This document shows positions 1 through 8,800 of a stretch of DNA of 45,119 nt, in pieces. Under the pieces are notes generated by a model. That model saw nothing but the letters and a program-made list of their open reading frames with translations, was not told where the DNA came from and ran no database searches. Made by a program: the position numbers and the translations under genes. Numbering within the stretch: position 1 is the first letter of the stretch; each line of letters starts with the position of its first letter. The stretch is from Flavobacteriia bacterium (GTDB lineage Bacteria > Bacteroidota > Bacteroidia > Flavobacteriales > Flavobacteriaceae). The stretch covers positions 2,993 to 48,111 of the forward strand of contig JAAFHW010000011.1 in NCBI GenBank assembly GCA_013298525.1, read 5' to 3'.

Positions 1-13
1 TAAATAAAAAAAA

Positions 14-295
14 ATGATTTTAGAAATAGTATCACCAGAAGCTACATTATTTAAAGGAGAAGTTACTTCGGTTTCTTTGCCAGGTGTAGATGGTTCATTT
101 CAAATATTGAACAATCACGCTCCAATAGTTTCTATTTTAAAACAAGGAACAGTAAAAGTTACTGCAACGAGCTTTAAATTTGAAAAAGAAGTAGAAGATA
201 AATTTACAAAGGTTTCAAACGATACCTATGCATTAGCAATCAACTCTGGAACGATTGAAATGAAAGACAATAAAGTAATTGTTTTAGCCGACTAA
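14..295 (+). CDS. atpC: ATP synthase F1 subunit epsilon (AtpC)
   Basis: This is the epsilon subunit of the F1 ATP synthase, which couples the rotor to the catalytic head on the cytoplasmic side of the membrane. The 93 residues cover only the N-terminal beta-sandwich: the start MILEIVSPEATLFKGEV and the stretch SLPGVDGSFQILNNHAPIVS are typical of the family. The C-terminal helical hairpin found in the roughly 135-residue epsilon of Proteobacteria is missing, as is usual in Bacteroidetes, so this is not a truncation. The TAA at bases 1-3 is probably the stop of atpD, which would lie just outside the window. A strong terminator follows at 317-347. The call is firm. Confidence 0.95.
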   Translation: MILEIVSPEATLFKGEVTSVSLPGVDGSFQILNNHAPIVSILKQGTVKVTATSFKFEKEVEDKFTKVSNDTYALAINSGTIEMKDNKVIVLAD

Positions 296-316
296 GACAA
301 TTTAAAATAAAGTAAG

Positions 317-347
317 AAAGCCAAGCATTATTGTTTGGCTTTTTTTA
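317..347 (+). terminator. Rho-independent terminator after atpC
   Basis: The arms aaagccaa (317-324) and ttggcttt (335-342) form an 8-bp stem with a 10-nt loop, and a T tract follows. It ends the atp operon just before bioF. The bioF start codon lies about 10 nt further on, and TATTTTTG at 346-353 fits the -7 consensus, so bioF may start transcription almost at its ATG. Confidence 0.85.
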
Positions 348-357
348 TTTTTGATAT

Positions 358-1503
358 ATGAAAAAATTTCCAAAATCATTAACCCAAAAACTGCAACAAC
401 GCGAGCAAAATAATGCCTTGCGAAAATTGCCAGTTTCTAATAGTTTAATAGATTTTGCTTCCAATGATTATTTAGGTTTTGCAAATTCATCATCAATTTT
501 CAATCAAACACATGATTATCTTTTAGAGAATAACATCAAAATAAACGGCGCTACAGGTTCACGATTAATTTCAGGAAACCACAATTTATATCAAATCACA
601 GAGGATTTTATTGCTAATTTCCATCAATCAGAAACAGCATTAATTTTCAATTCGGGTTACGATGCTAATGTGGGTTTTTTTAGTTCGGTGCTACAACGAA
701 ACGATATTATTTTGTATGACGAATTATGTCATGCATCTATTCGAGATGGAATTCAAATGAGTAATTCCAAGTCGTATAAATTTCAGCACAATGATTTTGA
801 TGATTTAGAAACTATTATTAAACGTTGTCAAACTGAACTTGTCGGAGTATATATCGTTACCGAATCCGTTTTTTCCATGGATGGTGATGCTCCAAATGTG
901 GAAGAACTAGTAAACCTTTGCGAAAAATATAATTGCTATTTAGTCATTGATGAAGCACACGCATTAGGTGTTTTCGGAGATTTTGGCGAAGGATTAATTC
1001 AATATCAAGGCATACAAGATAAAGTTTTTGCAAGAATCATGACTTTCGGAAAAGGATTAGGTTGTCACGGCGCAGCAATTTTAGGAAGTAATGAATTGAA
1101 AAACTATTTAGTCAATTTTGCACGAAGTTTTATATACACAACTGGACTTTCTCCACATTCAGTAGCCACAATTTTGATAGCTTATCAGTATTTAAAGTCT
1201 GAAAAAGAATCAATTCAAAAACTTAAAAACAACATTCAATTTTTCAATCAAGAGAAATTGCAAATGGGTTTGAAACCAATGTTTGTTTATAGCAAATCAG
1301 CCATTCAATGTGCTATAATTCCAGGAAACGAAAAAGTAAAATATATAGCAAGTAAATTACAAGAAAACGGATTTGATGTAAAAGCCATTCTTTCACCAAC
1401 AGTTCCAGAAGGTCAAGAACGACTTCGTTTTTGTTTACATTCCTACAATTCTGAAAAAGAAATCTCAGAAGTCTTGCAATTGTTGAGTACTTTTGTGTTT
1501 TAA
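358..1503 (+). CDS. bioF: 8-amino-7-oxononanoate synthase (BioF)
   Basis: This PLP enzyme condenses pimeloyl-ACP or pimeloyl-CoA with L-alanine to give 8-amino-7-oxononanoate, the first ring-assembly step of biotin synthesis. At 381 residues it has the normal alpha-oxoamine synthase length. Visible landmarks are FASNDYLGF (33-41), GATGSRLISGNH (64-75), the aspartate motif VIDEAHALG (196-204) and the PLP lysine in TFGKGLG (Lys232). It starts the run bioF, DUF2007, bioD, bioA. The related enzyme Kbl (2-amino-3-ketobutyrate CoA ligase) shares the fold, but the biotin neighbours decide for BioF. The ATG at 358 lies very close to the atpC terminator, so the 5' leader must be very short. Confidence 0.92.
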   Translation: MKKFPKSLTQKLQQREQNNALRKLPVSNSLIDFASNDYLGFANSSSIFNQTHDYLLENNIKINGATGSRLISGNHNLYQITEDFIANFHQSETALIFNSGYDANVGFFSSVLQRNDIILYDELCHASIRDGIQMSNSKSYKFQHNDFDDLETIIKRCQTELVGVYIVTESVFSMDGDAPNVEELVNLCEKYNCYLVIDEAHALGVFGDFGEGLIQYQGIQDKVFARIMTFGKGLGCHGAAILGSNELKNYLVNFARSFIYTTGLSPHSVATILIAYQYLKSEKESIQKLKNNIQFFNQEKLQMGLKPMFVYSKSAIQCAIIPGNEKVKYIASKLQENGFDVKAILSPTVPEGQERLRFCLHSYNSEKEISEVLQLLSTFVF

Positions 1504-1510
1504 ATAAGAT

Positions 1511-1918
1511 ATGGAGGAACAATTTCAAATTGTAGGTCGTTATCAATATTCATCGGAGGCTTTAATTTTTAAGGGCAAATTGGAGTCTGAAGGAATTGAA
1601 GTATATATAAGAGATAACAATATTGTTGATTCAAATCCTTTGTATAGTAATGCTGTTGGAGGCATTAAGCTTTTTGTAAAAAGTGAAGATTTTGAGAAAG
1701 CTCAACTTGTTCTTTCAGATGTAAGTCAATATTCACTAAACGAAAAAAATCAACTTATTAAATGTCCAAAATGCAATGCTGAACAAGTTGAAATGGTCAC
1801 TTCAATTAAAGATATTAGATCATTTTTAGCTTTTCTTTTTTCAGTATTAGTTGTGTATATGCCGTTTTATTCTAAGCATAAATACAAATGTCAATCATGT
1901 AAATTTGAATTTAATTAA
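1511..1918 (+). CDS. DUF2007 domain protein with C-terminal zinc ribbon and membrane segment
   Basis: This 135-residue protein has no known reaction. Residues 1-75 match the DUF2007 form (putative signal-transducing domain): an N-terminal strand, SSEALIFKGKLESEGIEVYI, then a GGIKLFVKSEDFEKAQLVL segment. The C-terminal part has two Cys pairs, CPKC and CQSC, that can form a zinc ribbon, with a hydrophobic stretch (SFLAFLFSVLVVYMPF) between them that may be a membrane segment. It begins 7 nt after bioF, and its stop codon directly abuts the bioD start, so it belongs to the biotin operon. Its presence there need not mean a role in biotin synthesis. Confidence 0.72.
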   Translation: MEEQFQIVGRYQYSSEALIFKGKLESEGIEVYIRDNNIVDSNPLYSNAVGGIKLFVKSEDFEKAQLVLSDVSQYSLNEKNQLIKCPKCNAEQVEMVTSIKDIRSFLAFLFSVLVVYMPFYSKHKYKCQSCKFEFN

Positions 1919-2536
1919 ATGAAACTATTCATCACAGGAATCGGCACCGATGTAGGTAAAACCATTACATCAGCCATTGTAACCCAAGCATTAGAAGCCG
2001 ACTATTGGAAACCTATCCAAGCAGGCGATTTAGACAATTCTGATAGTCATAAAATTCAACGTTATATTTGTAATGATAAAACCATCATTCACGAAAATAG
2101 CTATAAACTGAACACACCTGCAAGTCCACATTTAGCAGCAGCAATAGACGGAATTACAATAGATTTAAAAAAAATCGTCGAGCCCAAAACAAAAAATCAT
2201 CTTGTTGTAGAAGGCGCAGGCGGATTGTTAGTTCCACTAAACGACAACGATACCATAATTGATTTAATCCAACCCGATTACAAAATAATATTGGTTTCAC
2301 GCCATTATCTTGGTAGCATCAACCACACCTTACTATCTTTTGAAGCTTTAAAAAGCAGAAATTTGAAAGTAGCAGGAATCATTTTCTCAGGGGATGAAAA
2401 TAAAGCTACCGAAGAAATTATTCTGAATAAAACCAAAGCCAAATTCATTGGAAGAATTGACAACGAACCGTATTTCGATCAAAATGTAATTCAATATTAC
2501 GGTGATAAATTTCGAGAGAATCTTTTAACATTATAA
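1919..2536 (+). CDS. bioD: ATP-dependent dethiobiotin synthetase (BioD)
   Basis: BioD closes the ureido ring of biotin: it converts 7,8-diaminononanoate, CO2 and ATP to dethiobiotin in the cytoplasm. The 205 residues show the P-loop GIGTDVGKT (7-15, Lys14), the KPIQ segment with Lys31, the substrate-side motif SPHLAA (69-74) and VEGAGGLLVPL (97-107). All of these are diagnostic of BioD. Its ATG follows the stop of the DUF2007 gene without a gap, which suggests translational coupling. A 102-nt gap with an imperfect inverted repeat separates it from bioA. Confidence 0.95.
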   Translation: MKLFITGIGTDVGKTITSAIVTQALEADYWKPIQAGDLDNSDSHKIQRYICNDKTIIHENSYKLNTPASPHLAAAIDGITIDLKKIVEPKTKNHLVVEGAGGLLVPLNDNDTIIDLIQPDYKIILVSRHYLGSINHTLLSFEALKSRNLKVAGIIFSGDENKATEEIILNKTKAKFIGRIDNEPYFDQNVIQYYGDKFRENLLTL

Positions 2537-2632
2537 GAGAATAGAAAATAGAATAAAGAAAATAGACTTACCTATCTTTGCAAGAAATATTTAGAGACAA
2601 GTCTATGTTCTATTCTCTATTTTCTATATTCT
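2536..2632. repeat. Imperfect 34-bp inverted repeat between bioD and bioA
   Basis: The A/G-rich arm at 2536-2569 and the arm at 2599-2632 are near reverse complements: both carry the word agaa-ta-gaaaatag and end in the same atagactt block. About 29 nt separate them, and that loop holds TATCTTTG, a good -7 element. The spacer could fold as a long weak hairpin in RNA. It looks like a spacer element rather than a gene. Confidence 0.6.
2573..2580 (+). promoter_or_regulatory. Candidate -7 element for bioA
   Basis: TATCTTTG matches the Bacteroidetes -7 consensus TAnnTTTG and lies 58 nt before the bioA start codon, in the loop of the inverted repeat. No clear TTG -33 element lies at the right distance, so the promoter may be weak or regulated. 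It suggests that bioA and the ketoacyl synthase gene can be transcribed apart from bioF-bioD. Confidence 0.45.
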
Positions 2633-2638
2633 AGCAAA

Positions 2639-3910
2639 ATGAACTTTTCAGAAAGAGACAAAAAACACAATTGGCATCCGTACACACAACACAAAACAGT
2701 AGCCGATTTTCCTGCAATCGTAAGAGGGAAAGACGCATTGTTGTGGGATGAAAACGGTAAAGAGTATATCGATGCCATTGCTTCGTGGTGGGTGAATCCT
2801 TTCGGACATTCCAACAAAGTTATGGCGGATGCTATTTATGAGCAATTAACTACTTTGGAACATGTTTTATTTGGAGGATTTACTCATAATAAAGCCGTAG
2901 AATTATCCGAAAAACTAATGGAAATTCTGCCTTCCAATCAACAGAAAATTTTCTATTCAGACAATGGTTCCACAGCTGTAGAAGTTGCTATCAAAGTTGC
3001 TTTACAATACAATTATAATAAAGGAATCAAAAAAACTAAAGTCATCGCTTTTGAAGATGCTTTTCATGGTGATACATTCGGAGCTATGGCTGCCAGCGGA
3101 ATTACTTTTTTTACAGAAGCTTTCAAAGGTTCTCTTTTAGAAGTTGTTCGCATTCCGGTTCCAACTCAAGGCAACGAAGAACAAACTATAAAAACTTTAG
3201 AAAATCTTGTAAAAACCAACGAATTTGCAGCGTTTATTTTTGAACCATTAGTGCTTGGAGCGGCAGGAATGGTAATTTATTCGCCTGAAGTTTTAGATAA
3301 ATTAATTACCATTTGCAACCAAAATAGCGTGTTCACTATTGCCGACGAAGTTATGACAGGTTTTGGCAAAACAGGAAAAACTTTCGCTAGTGATTATCTT
3401 GTTAACAAACCTGATATGATGTGCTTGTCTAAAGCATTAACAGGCGGAACAATTCCAATGGCAATAACGACGTTTTCTCAAGAAATTTTCGAGGGATTTT
3501 ATCATGATGACACTGACAAAGCACTATTTCACGGACATACTTTTACAGCAAATCCTACAGGTTGCGCCGCAGCTTTAGCCAGTATTTCACTATTACAAAC
3601 CGATGAAATCCAGCAAAATATTCAAACGGTTCATCAATCGCATTTAGCATTTCAATCCAAAATAAAAAACCATCCAAAAGTAAAAACCACTCGAGTGCTC
3701 GGAGTAATTTTTGCCCTAGAAATCAAAACCGAAACCCAAGAAAGTTACTACGGAACGATGCGCAACAAACTCTATAATTTTTTCATTGAAAACGGAGTAA
3801 TTTTAAGACCTGTTGGAAATATAGTTTATATTTTGCCACCATACATCATCACCGAAAATCAATTACAAAAAGTCTATCAAACCATCGAAAATGCTTTGGA
3901 AATAGTTTAA
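2639..3910 (+). CDS. bioA: Adenosylmethionine-8-amino-7-oxononanoate aminotransferase (BioA)
   Basis: BioA transfers an amino group, normally from S-adenosylmethionine, to 8-amino-7-oxononanoate to give 7,8-diaminononanoate. At 423 residues it has normal length. Landmarks are WHPYTQHK (12-19), the BioA-type ASWWVNPFGHSN (48-59), the phosphate-binding DNGSTAVEVA (108-117), AFHGDTFGAMA, the PLP aspartate in IADEVMTGFGKTG (Asp236) and the Schiff-base lysine in CLSKALTGG (Lys265). The WHPYTQ start separates it from other class III aminotransferases. It follows bioD after a gap that contains its own likely promoter. Confidence 0.95.
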   Translation: MNFSERDKKHNWHPYTQHKTVADFPAIVRGKDALLWDENGKEYIDAIASWWVNPFGHSNKVMADAIYEQLTTLEHVLFGGFTHNKAVELSEKLMEILPSNQQKIFYSDNGSTAVEVAIKVALQYNYNKGIKKTKVIAFEDAFHGDTFGAMAASGITFFTEAFKGSLLEVVRIPVPTQGNEEQTIKTLENLVKTNEFAAFIFEPLVLGAAGMVIYSPEVLDKLITICNQNSVFTIADEVMTGFGKTGKTFASDYLVNKPDMMCLSKALTGGTIPMAITTFSQEIFEGFYHDDTDKALFHGHTFTANPTGCAAALASISLLQTDEIQQNIQTVHQSHLAFQSKIKNHPKVKTTRVLGVIFALEIKTETQESYYGTMRNKLYNFFIENGVILRPVGNIVYILPPYIITENQLQKVYQTIENALEIV

Positions 3911-3928
3911 ATTTGCATTCGTTAAACA

Positions 3929-3998
3929 AATATTCAAAGCAATATTCAAAGACTTTATTTTTATTTAAAACTCTGTGATTCTTCTGTGAATCTCTGTG
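3929..3998. repeat. Short tandem words in the bioA-KAS spacer
   Basis: Two copies of aatattcaaag lie 12 nt apart (3929-3939 and 3941-3951). They are followed by three near copies of the word ctctgtg (3971-3977, 3982-3988 as ttctgtg, 3992-3998). The spacer of about 97 nt has no other content. Such words do not encode anything visible; they may be remnants of a dispersed spacer repeat. Confidence 0.5.
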
Positions 3999-4007
3999 TT
4001 ATTTAAC

Positions 4008-5192
4008 ATGAAAGAAAAAATTGCCATAACATCCTTAGCCTCCATTTCACCATTAGGAAAAAACCCTGAGGCTATTTGGCGCAATTATCTTTCAAATGAA
4101 ACTTTAATTTCAACTAAAGACTTTAACGGAAAGCCACAATTTGTAGCCACAATTCCTCAAGAAATTAGAAATGAAATTGAAGAATTAAAAAAGAGTGAAA
4201 TTAAATACAAAGCTTTAGACGAAACCGTTTTACTTGCTATTTTAGTTTCACGACAAGCCATAAAAAATGCAGGTTGGAAAAAAGGTGATGACTTCGGAAT
4301 CAATATTGGTTCCTCTCGTGGTGCTACGCAATTATTTGAAAAACACCACAAAGAATTTCTCGAAACCGGAAAAACGTCAACCTTAGCATCACCAACAACA
4401 ACGCTTGGAAATATTTCTTCTTGGGTAGCACACGATTTAAAAAATAATGGACCAGAAATATCCCATTCTATAACGTGTTCAACAGCTTTACACGCGGTTT
4501 TAAATGCCGTAGCTTGGTTGCAATCAGGAATGGCAAATAAGTTTTTAGTAGGCGGAAGCGAAGCACCATTGACCGATTTCACTATTGCTCAGATGCACGC
4601 TTTAAAAATTTATTCTAAAGAAACTTCCGAATATCCTTGTCGTGCTTTCGATTTTACAAAAACCAAAAACACTATGGTTCTTGGTGAAGGTGCTGCTGTT
4701 GCTTGTTTAGAAGTTGGTTACAACCAAAACGCATTAGCTTACATAGAAGGAATTGGCTATGCAACTGATGATATTGAACACAATATTTCGATTTCAGACG
4801 AAGCCAATTGTTTTCAAAAATCCATGAAAATGGCGTTGCAAAACACAAAATTAGAAGAAGTTGACGCTATAGTAATGCACGCACCAGGAACTTTGAAAGG
4901 TGATACTTCTGAGTATAAAGCAATTCTAAAAGTTTTTGGCACTTCGACAGGCTCAGCACAAGCAAATCATCCAATGCTTACCACAAACAAATGGAAAGTA
5001 GGCCACACCTTTGGAGCTTCAGGAATGTTAAATATGGAAATGGCAATAATGATGATGCAACACAATCAATTCATCGAAGTTCCATTTGCTGAAAAGCAAG
5101 TAACAAGAAAAGAAATTAAAAAAGTATTAATAAATGCAGTAGGTTTCGGCGGAAACGCCGTAAGTATTCTTTTGTCAAAGAGTTTTAGTTAA
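4008..5192 (+). CDS. Beta-ketoacyl synthase-like enzyme linked to the biotin cluster
   Basis: This is a condensing enzyme of the thiolase fold, 394 residues from the ATG at 4008; an in-frame GTG at 3996 is also possible but adds only four residues. The catalytic set is intact: the nucleophile in SITCSTALHAV (Cys157), the first histidine in VMHAPGTLKGD (His291) and the second in KVGHTFGASGM (His333). The glycine-rich GFGGNAVS near the end is also typical. It is shorter and more divergent than FabF/FabB, and no acyl carrier protein gene lies beside it. Directly downstream of bioA, it could help build or load the pimeloyl chain, since no bioC or bioH is seen here. That role is inference; it could equally serve another acyl pathway. 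Confidence 0.8.
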   Translation: MKEKIAITSLASISPLGKNPEAIWRNYLSNETLISTKDFNGKPQFVATIPQEIRNEIEELKKSEIKYKALDETVLLAILVSRQAIKNAGWKKGDDFGINIGSSRGATQLFEKHHKEFLETGKTSTLASPTTTLGNISSWVAHDLKNNGPEISHSITCSTALHAVLNAVAWLQSGMANKFLVGGSEAPLTDFTIAQMHALKIYSKETSEYPCRAFDFTKTKNTMVLGEGAAVACLEVGYNQNALAYIEGIGYATDDIEHNISISDEANCFQKSMKMALQNTKLEEVDAIVMHAPGTLKGDTSEYKAILKVFGTSTGSAQANHPMLTTNKWKVGHTFGASGMLNMEMAIMMMQHNQFIEVPFAEKQVTRKEIKKVLINAVGFGGNAVSILLSKSFS

Positions 5193-5228
5193 AGGAATCA
5201 TCTGCCAACTGCGACTGAAAACTGAACA

Positions 5229-5702
5229 CTATTTCTCAAGCTCTTTCACTTTTTCATAAATCCTTTCGCTTTCCCATCCTTTACGAAGTAAGTAATCGCA
5301 GAATTTTTTACGTTTTTTCAAATCGTTTTTTTCGGTAATGGATTCCCAATGTTTTTCTGCTAAATTTTCGAAAGTCATTTCATATTCTTCAGATGGGATT
5401 TCTTTTAGTGCTTTGGTAACTAAATAATCTGAAATTTTTCTTGCTTTCAATTCGTTTTTGATTCGAATTTTGCCCCACTTTTTCTGATGAAATTTACTAA
5501 TTGAAAAAACCAACGCAAAACGTTCTTCGTTTAGGAAATTACTTTCAATTAAATGCACAATTATTCGGTCTTTTTCGGCTTGATTTAATACAAAACCACG
5601 CAATTTTTCTGACACTTCAATATGACATCTTTCTTGGTAAGAACAATAATACTCTAACTTTTGTACAATATCTTCTACAGAACTGGTTGATTTTGAGCTC
5701 AA
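5229..5702 (-). CDS. recX: Regulatory protein RecX family
   Basis: RecX binds RecA filaments and limits recombinase activity in the cytoplasm. The 157-residue protein shows the repeated three-helix RecX pattern: KLEYYCSYQERCHIEVSEKL near the start, then LIESNFLNEERFALVF, KWGKIRIKNELKARKIS and a last repeat near FCDYLLRKGWESERIYEKV. The start appears to be TTG at 5702: no in-frame ATG or GTG lies upstream before the stop at 5727-5729, and the first internal Met is far into the protein. It is convergent with the ketoacyl synthase gene and divergent from the large secreted protein. recA is not in the window. Confidence 0.85.
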   Translation of the reverse strand: MSSKSTSSVEDIVQKLEYYCSYQERCHIEVSEKLRGFVLNQAEKDRIIVHLIESNFLNEERFALVFSISKFHQKKWGKIRIKNELKARKISDYLVTKALKEIPSEEYEMTFENLAEKHWESITEKNDLKKRKKFCDYLLRKGWESERIYEKVKELEK

Positions 5703-5751
5703 AACGTTAAAAAGGCATGAAATTTGTTAATAATTTAATAACGCAAATGTA

Positions 5752-5781
5752 TTGAAATTGTGTGAATTAGAAGTAATTTTG
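5752..5781 (+). promoter_or_regulatory. Bacteroidetes-type promoter for the 1812-residue T9SS protein
   Basis: TTG at 5752-5754, a 19-nt spacer and TAATTTTG at 5774-5781 match the Bacteroidetes consensus well. The start codon at 5830 leaves a leader of roughly 40 nt. Confidence 0.65.
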
Positions 5782-5829
5782 TAGTCCCAAATTGTTATTG
5801 AAAAATTAAAAAAAACTAAATTCATTTTT

Positions 5830-8800
5830 ATGAAATTTAAATTACTTATTGTTGCGCTGTTGTTTACAAGTTTAGCTTCTTATTCTCAGCTTTTACAATG
5901 GAATACTTTTGGGAATACTGGTACCGAAACTACCGAGGCTAGTATTTTTAACGATACAAATATTGTTGCTACAAATTTAACTCAAGGTACGATTACAGCT
6001 GCAGGAAATGTTAATCGATTTGGAGGTAGTGATTGGTTTAATACTGGGAATACTGTTGCAGGAAATACTTTAGCAGAAGCTATCGCAGGGAACGATTATA
6101 TTCAATTTACTGTAACCCCAAATGCAGGATTTTCTTTTACTGCAACTTCTTTTGTGTTTAGTTGGGATAGATCTACAACTGGTCCGTCAAGTGTAACATT
6201 AAGGTCTTCTTTAGACGGTTATACAACGAATATTGGTAGTGTTTTAGCAATGCCTGCTGCAATTTCAACAGGTAATACAATAACAATTTCAGGGATTAAT
6301 AATATCACAACGGCTATTACATTTCGACTTTATGGATATGGAGCGACTGCAACTAGTGGAACAGGAGGTTTTGATACAGCTTCAAGTGTTGTAAATGTTC
6401 AACTTAATGGTTCTACTGCAAGCACAGGCCCTTGTACAGTTCCATTAAACCAAGCATCAACCGCAACGTTCAGTAATCCACTAACAAATGGTGCCACAAT
6501 TTCTTGGGCAAATGGTGCTTCAACTTCTGGTTCAATGGTAGTTATTCGTCCAACTTCGGCTTTAGTTTTAGACCCTTCAACAAGTACATCCTATACACCA
6601 AATGCAAATTATGCAACTGCCGGTCAAATAGATGTTGATAATAGAGTAGTTTATTTAGGTGGTGGAACTACCGTAAATGTAACAGGATTAAATCCTGAAA
6701 CACAATACACTGCTACGGTTTATTCCTATAATGCTTTAGATTGTTATAATACTACTGCGCCGGTATCAGTGAATTTCTATACATTGTCAACTGAACCAAC
6801 GGCTCAACCTGGCGCTGGTACATTCACATGTGCTGTAGGTGTACCTAATACTTCTGTAATTAATTTAACTTTTCCTGCAGCCAACACGCTTGGAGGCGAC
6901 GGATACATTATCCTTTACAGAATTGGAGCGGCTCCAACAGGAGTTCCAACAGATGGTGCTTTTCATGCTCCAGGAACTGTTTTTGGAGATGCAATTGTTT
7001 TAGGACAAACTGCTAACACAGGAATAACAACAACTTATGCCGCAACTGGATTAAACAGTGGAACAAATTATTTTTTCTCTCTAGTACCGTTTAATGGATA
7101 TTTAAGTGTTGCAGGAACATTAAATTATAGAACAGCTGCAACAATATTAACCACAAATTGTACAACAACCGCGGCAACTCCAACAATAACTTTGGCAAAT
7201 AATGGAACCCAAGTTACTGCGGCTAATGTTCCGCAAGGGACAACAGATTTAATTTTACATAAGTTTCAACTTTCTGTTGCTACTGCAAATGCAACTTTAC
7301 AAGGAATAACTGCAACTACTAATGGAACATATGTAGCTGCTGATCTTATAAATTTAAAAGTTCGTTATTCTGCTAACAATGTTTTGGATGTAACCGATGC
7401 AACTTTAAGCACAAAAACCCTAACATTGGGTCCAGGATTACATACTTTTCCTAGTTTTACGTCACAGATAATTACTGCAGGAACTATAGGATATATATTT
7501 ATTACAGCAGATATTTCAGCTTCTGCAACTTTAAACAATACAATTGCTTTAAATGCAATAGCAACTACAAATGTAACATTTGCTGCTGGTCCAAAGGGAG
7601 GAACTACAACAGCTGGTGGTTTACAAACAATTTCTCCTTCTGCTCCAGCAGTTCCAACTTCTTTTACAAGAGTATGTACTTCTAATACAACTCAATCATT
7701 AACTTGGGCTGCGCCAGCAACAGGAACGTTTGATGGATATTTATTAGTAGTTAGAGATGGCGCAACCCCACATGCAGTTACAACAATTGTAGCATCATCA
7801 CAGCCTTTTAATTCAAATTATAGTTTAGCACCAACTTATAACGCAACAACTTCTAGAGTTTTGTATATAGGAACAGGAACTTCAGCAACGATTACTGGTT
7901 TAACACCAGGTGTAGCATATACTTATGCCTTGTATGCATACAAAAATAATGGAGCATCTTCAGTATTTTCAACAACTGCAACAACTATTACTCAAACCAC
8001 TGCTGTTCCGAATGTAACTGGTTTTGGTTCTACACCTGCCAATGCTTCAGGAACTGTAACTTGGAGTAACCCAAATGCAGCTTGTTATGATGAAGTTGTG
8101 GCTGTTGTTACTACTACGCCAGGTATTACTTTTGCGCCTTCTGGAAACGGAAGTGCTTATGTGCCAAATACGGTTTATGCTGCACCAAACCAAGTTGTTT
8201 TTAATAGTACTGGAAATTTTGTAACTATTACCGGATTGACTAATGGTGTAACTTATTATGTTGAAATTTTTGTTAGAAAAGGTACAGAATGGAGTTCTGG
8301 AGTTGAAACTAGTTTTACACCTAATTTAGCAACAGTATTTAAACCAGGAGAATTAGTTTTTGTTGGTTTCGACGGACAATATGCAGGAAGTGGTCCAGAC
8401 GATCAATACATGGTTGCAACAATGGTAGATATTATTCCCGGAACCACTTTTTCTATTGCAAATTCAAGATATGAAGCTGGCGCAGCTGCCAATGTCAGAA
8501 CTGATAAATGGGGTGGAGCAGGAAATGATCCTAGTTCAACTCCAGGTGTAACTAATTTTACATACAATGGTTCAGGAAATATACCAGCAGGTTCTGTTTT
8601 AGTTTTAAATACAAATAGTTCAAATGTGTTTAGTTATGAAGGTGTTATTACTGGCACAACATTAACCGACAGAACTGCAGATTTTATAACTAGTCAACCT
8701 TTTGGATTAGGAACAACGCCAAATATCACAACATCTAATGGCGATGGAGAACAAATCTATTTATTGCAAGGGAATTTTGTTTCGGATGGAACTATAGACA

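Noticed and set aside
4157..4582. Long minus-strand ORF inside the ketoacyl synthase gene
   Set aside because: It is antisense to a clear condensing enzyme with intact catalytic residues, and its protein has no recognisable pattern.
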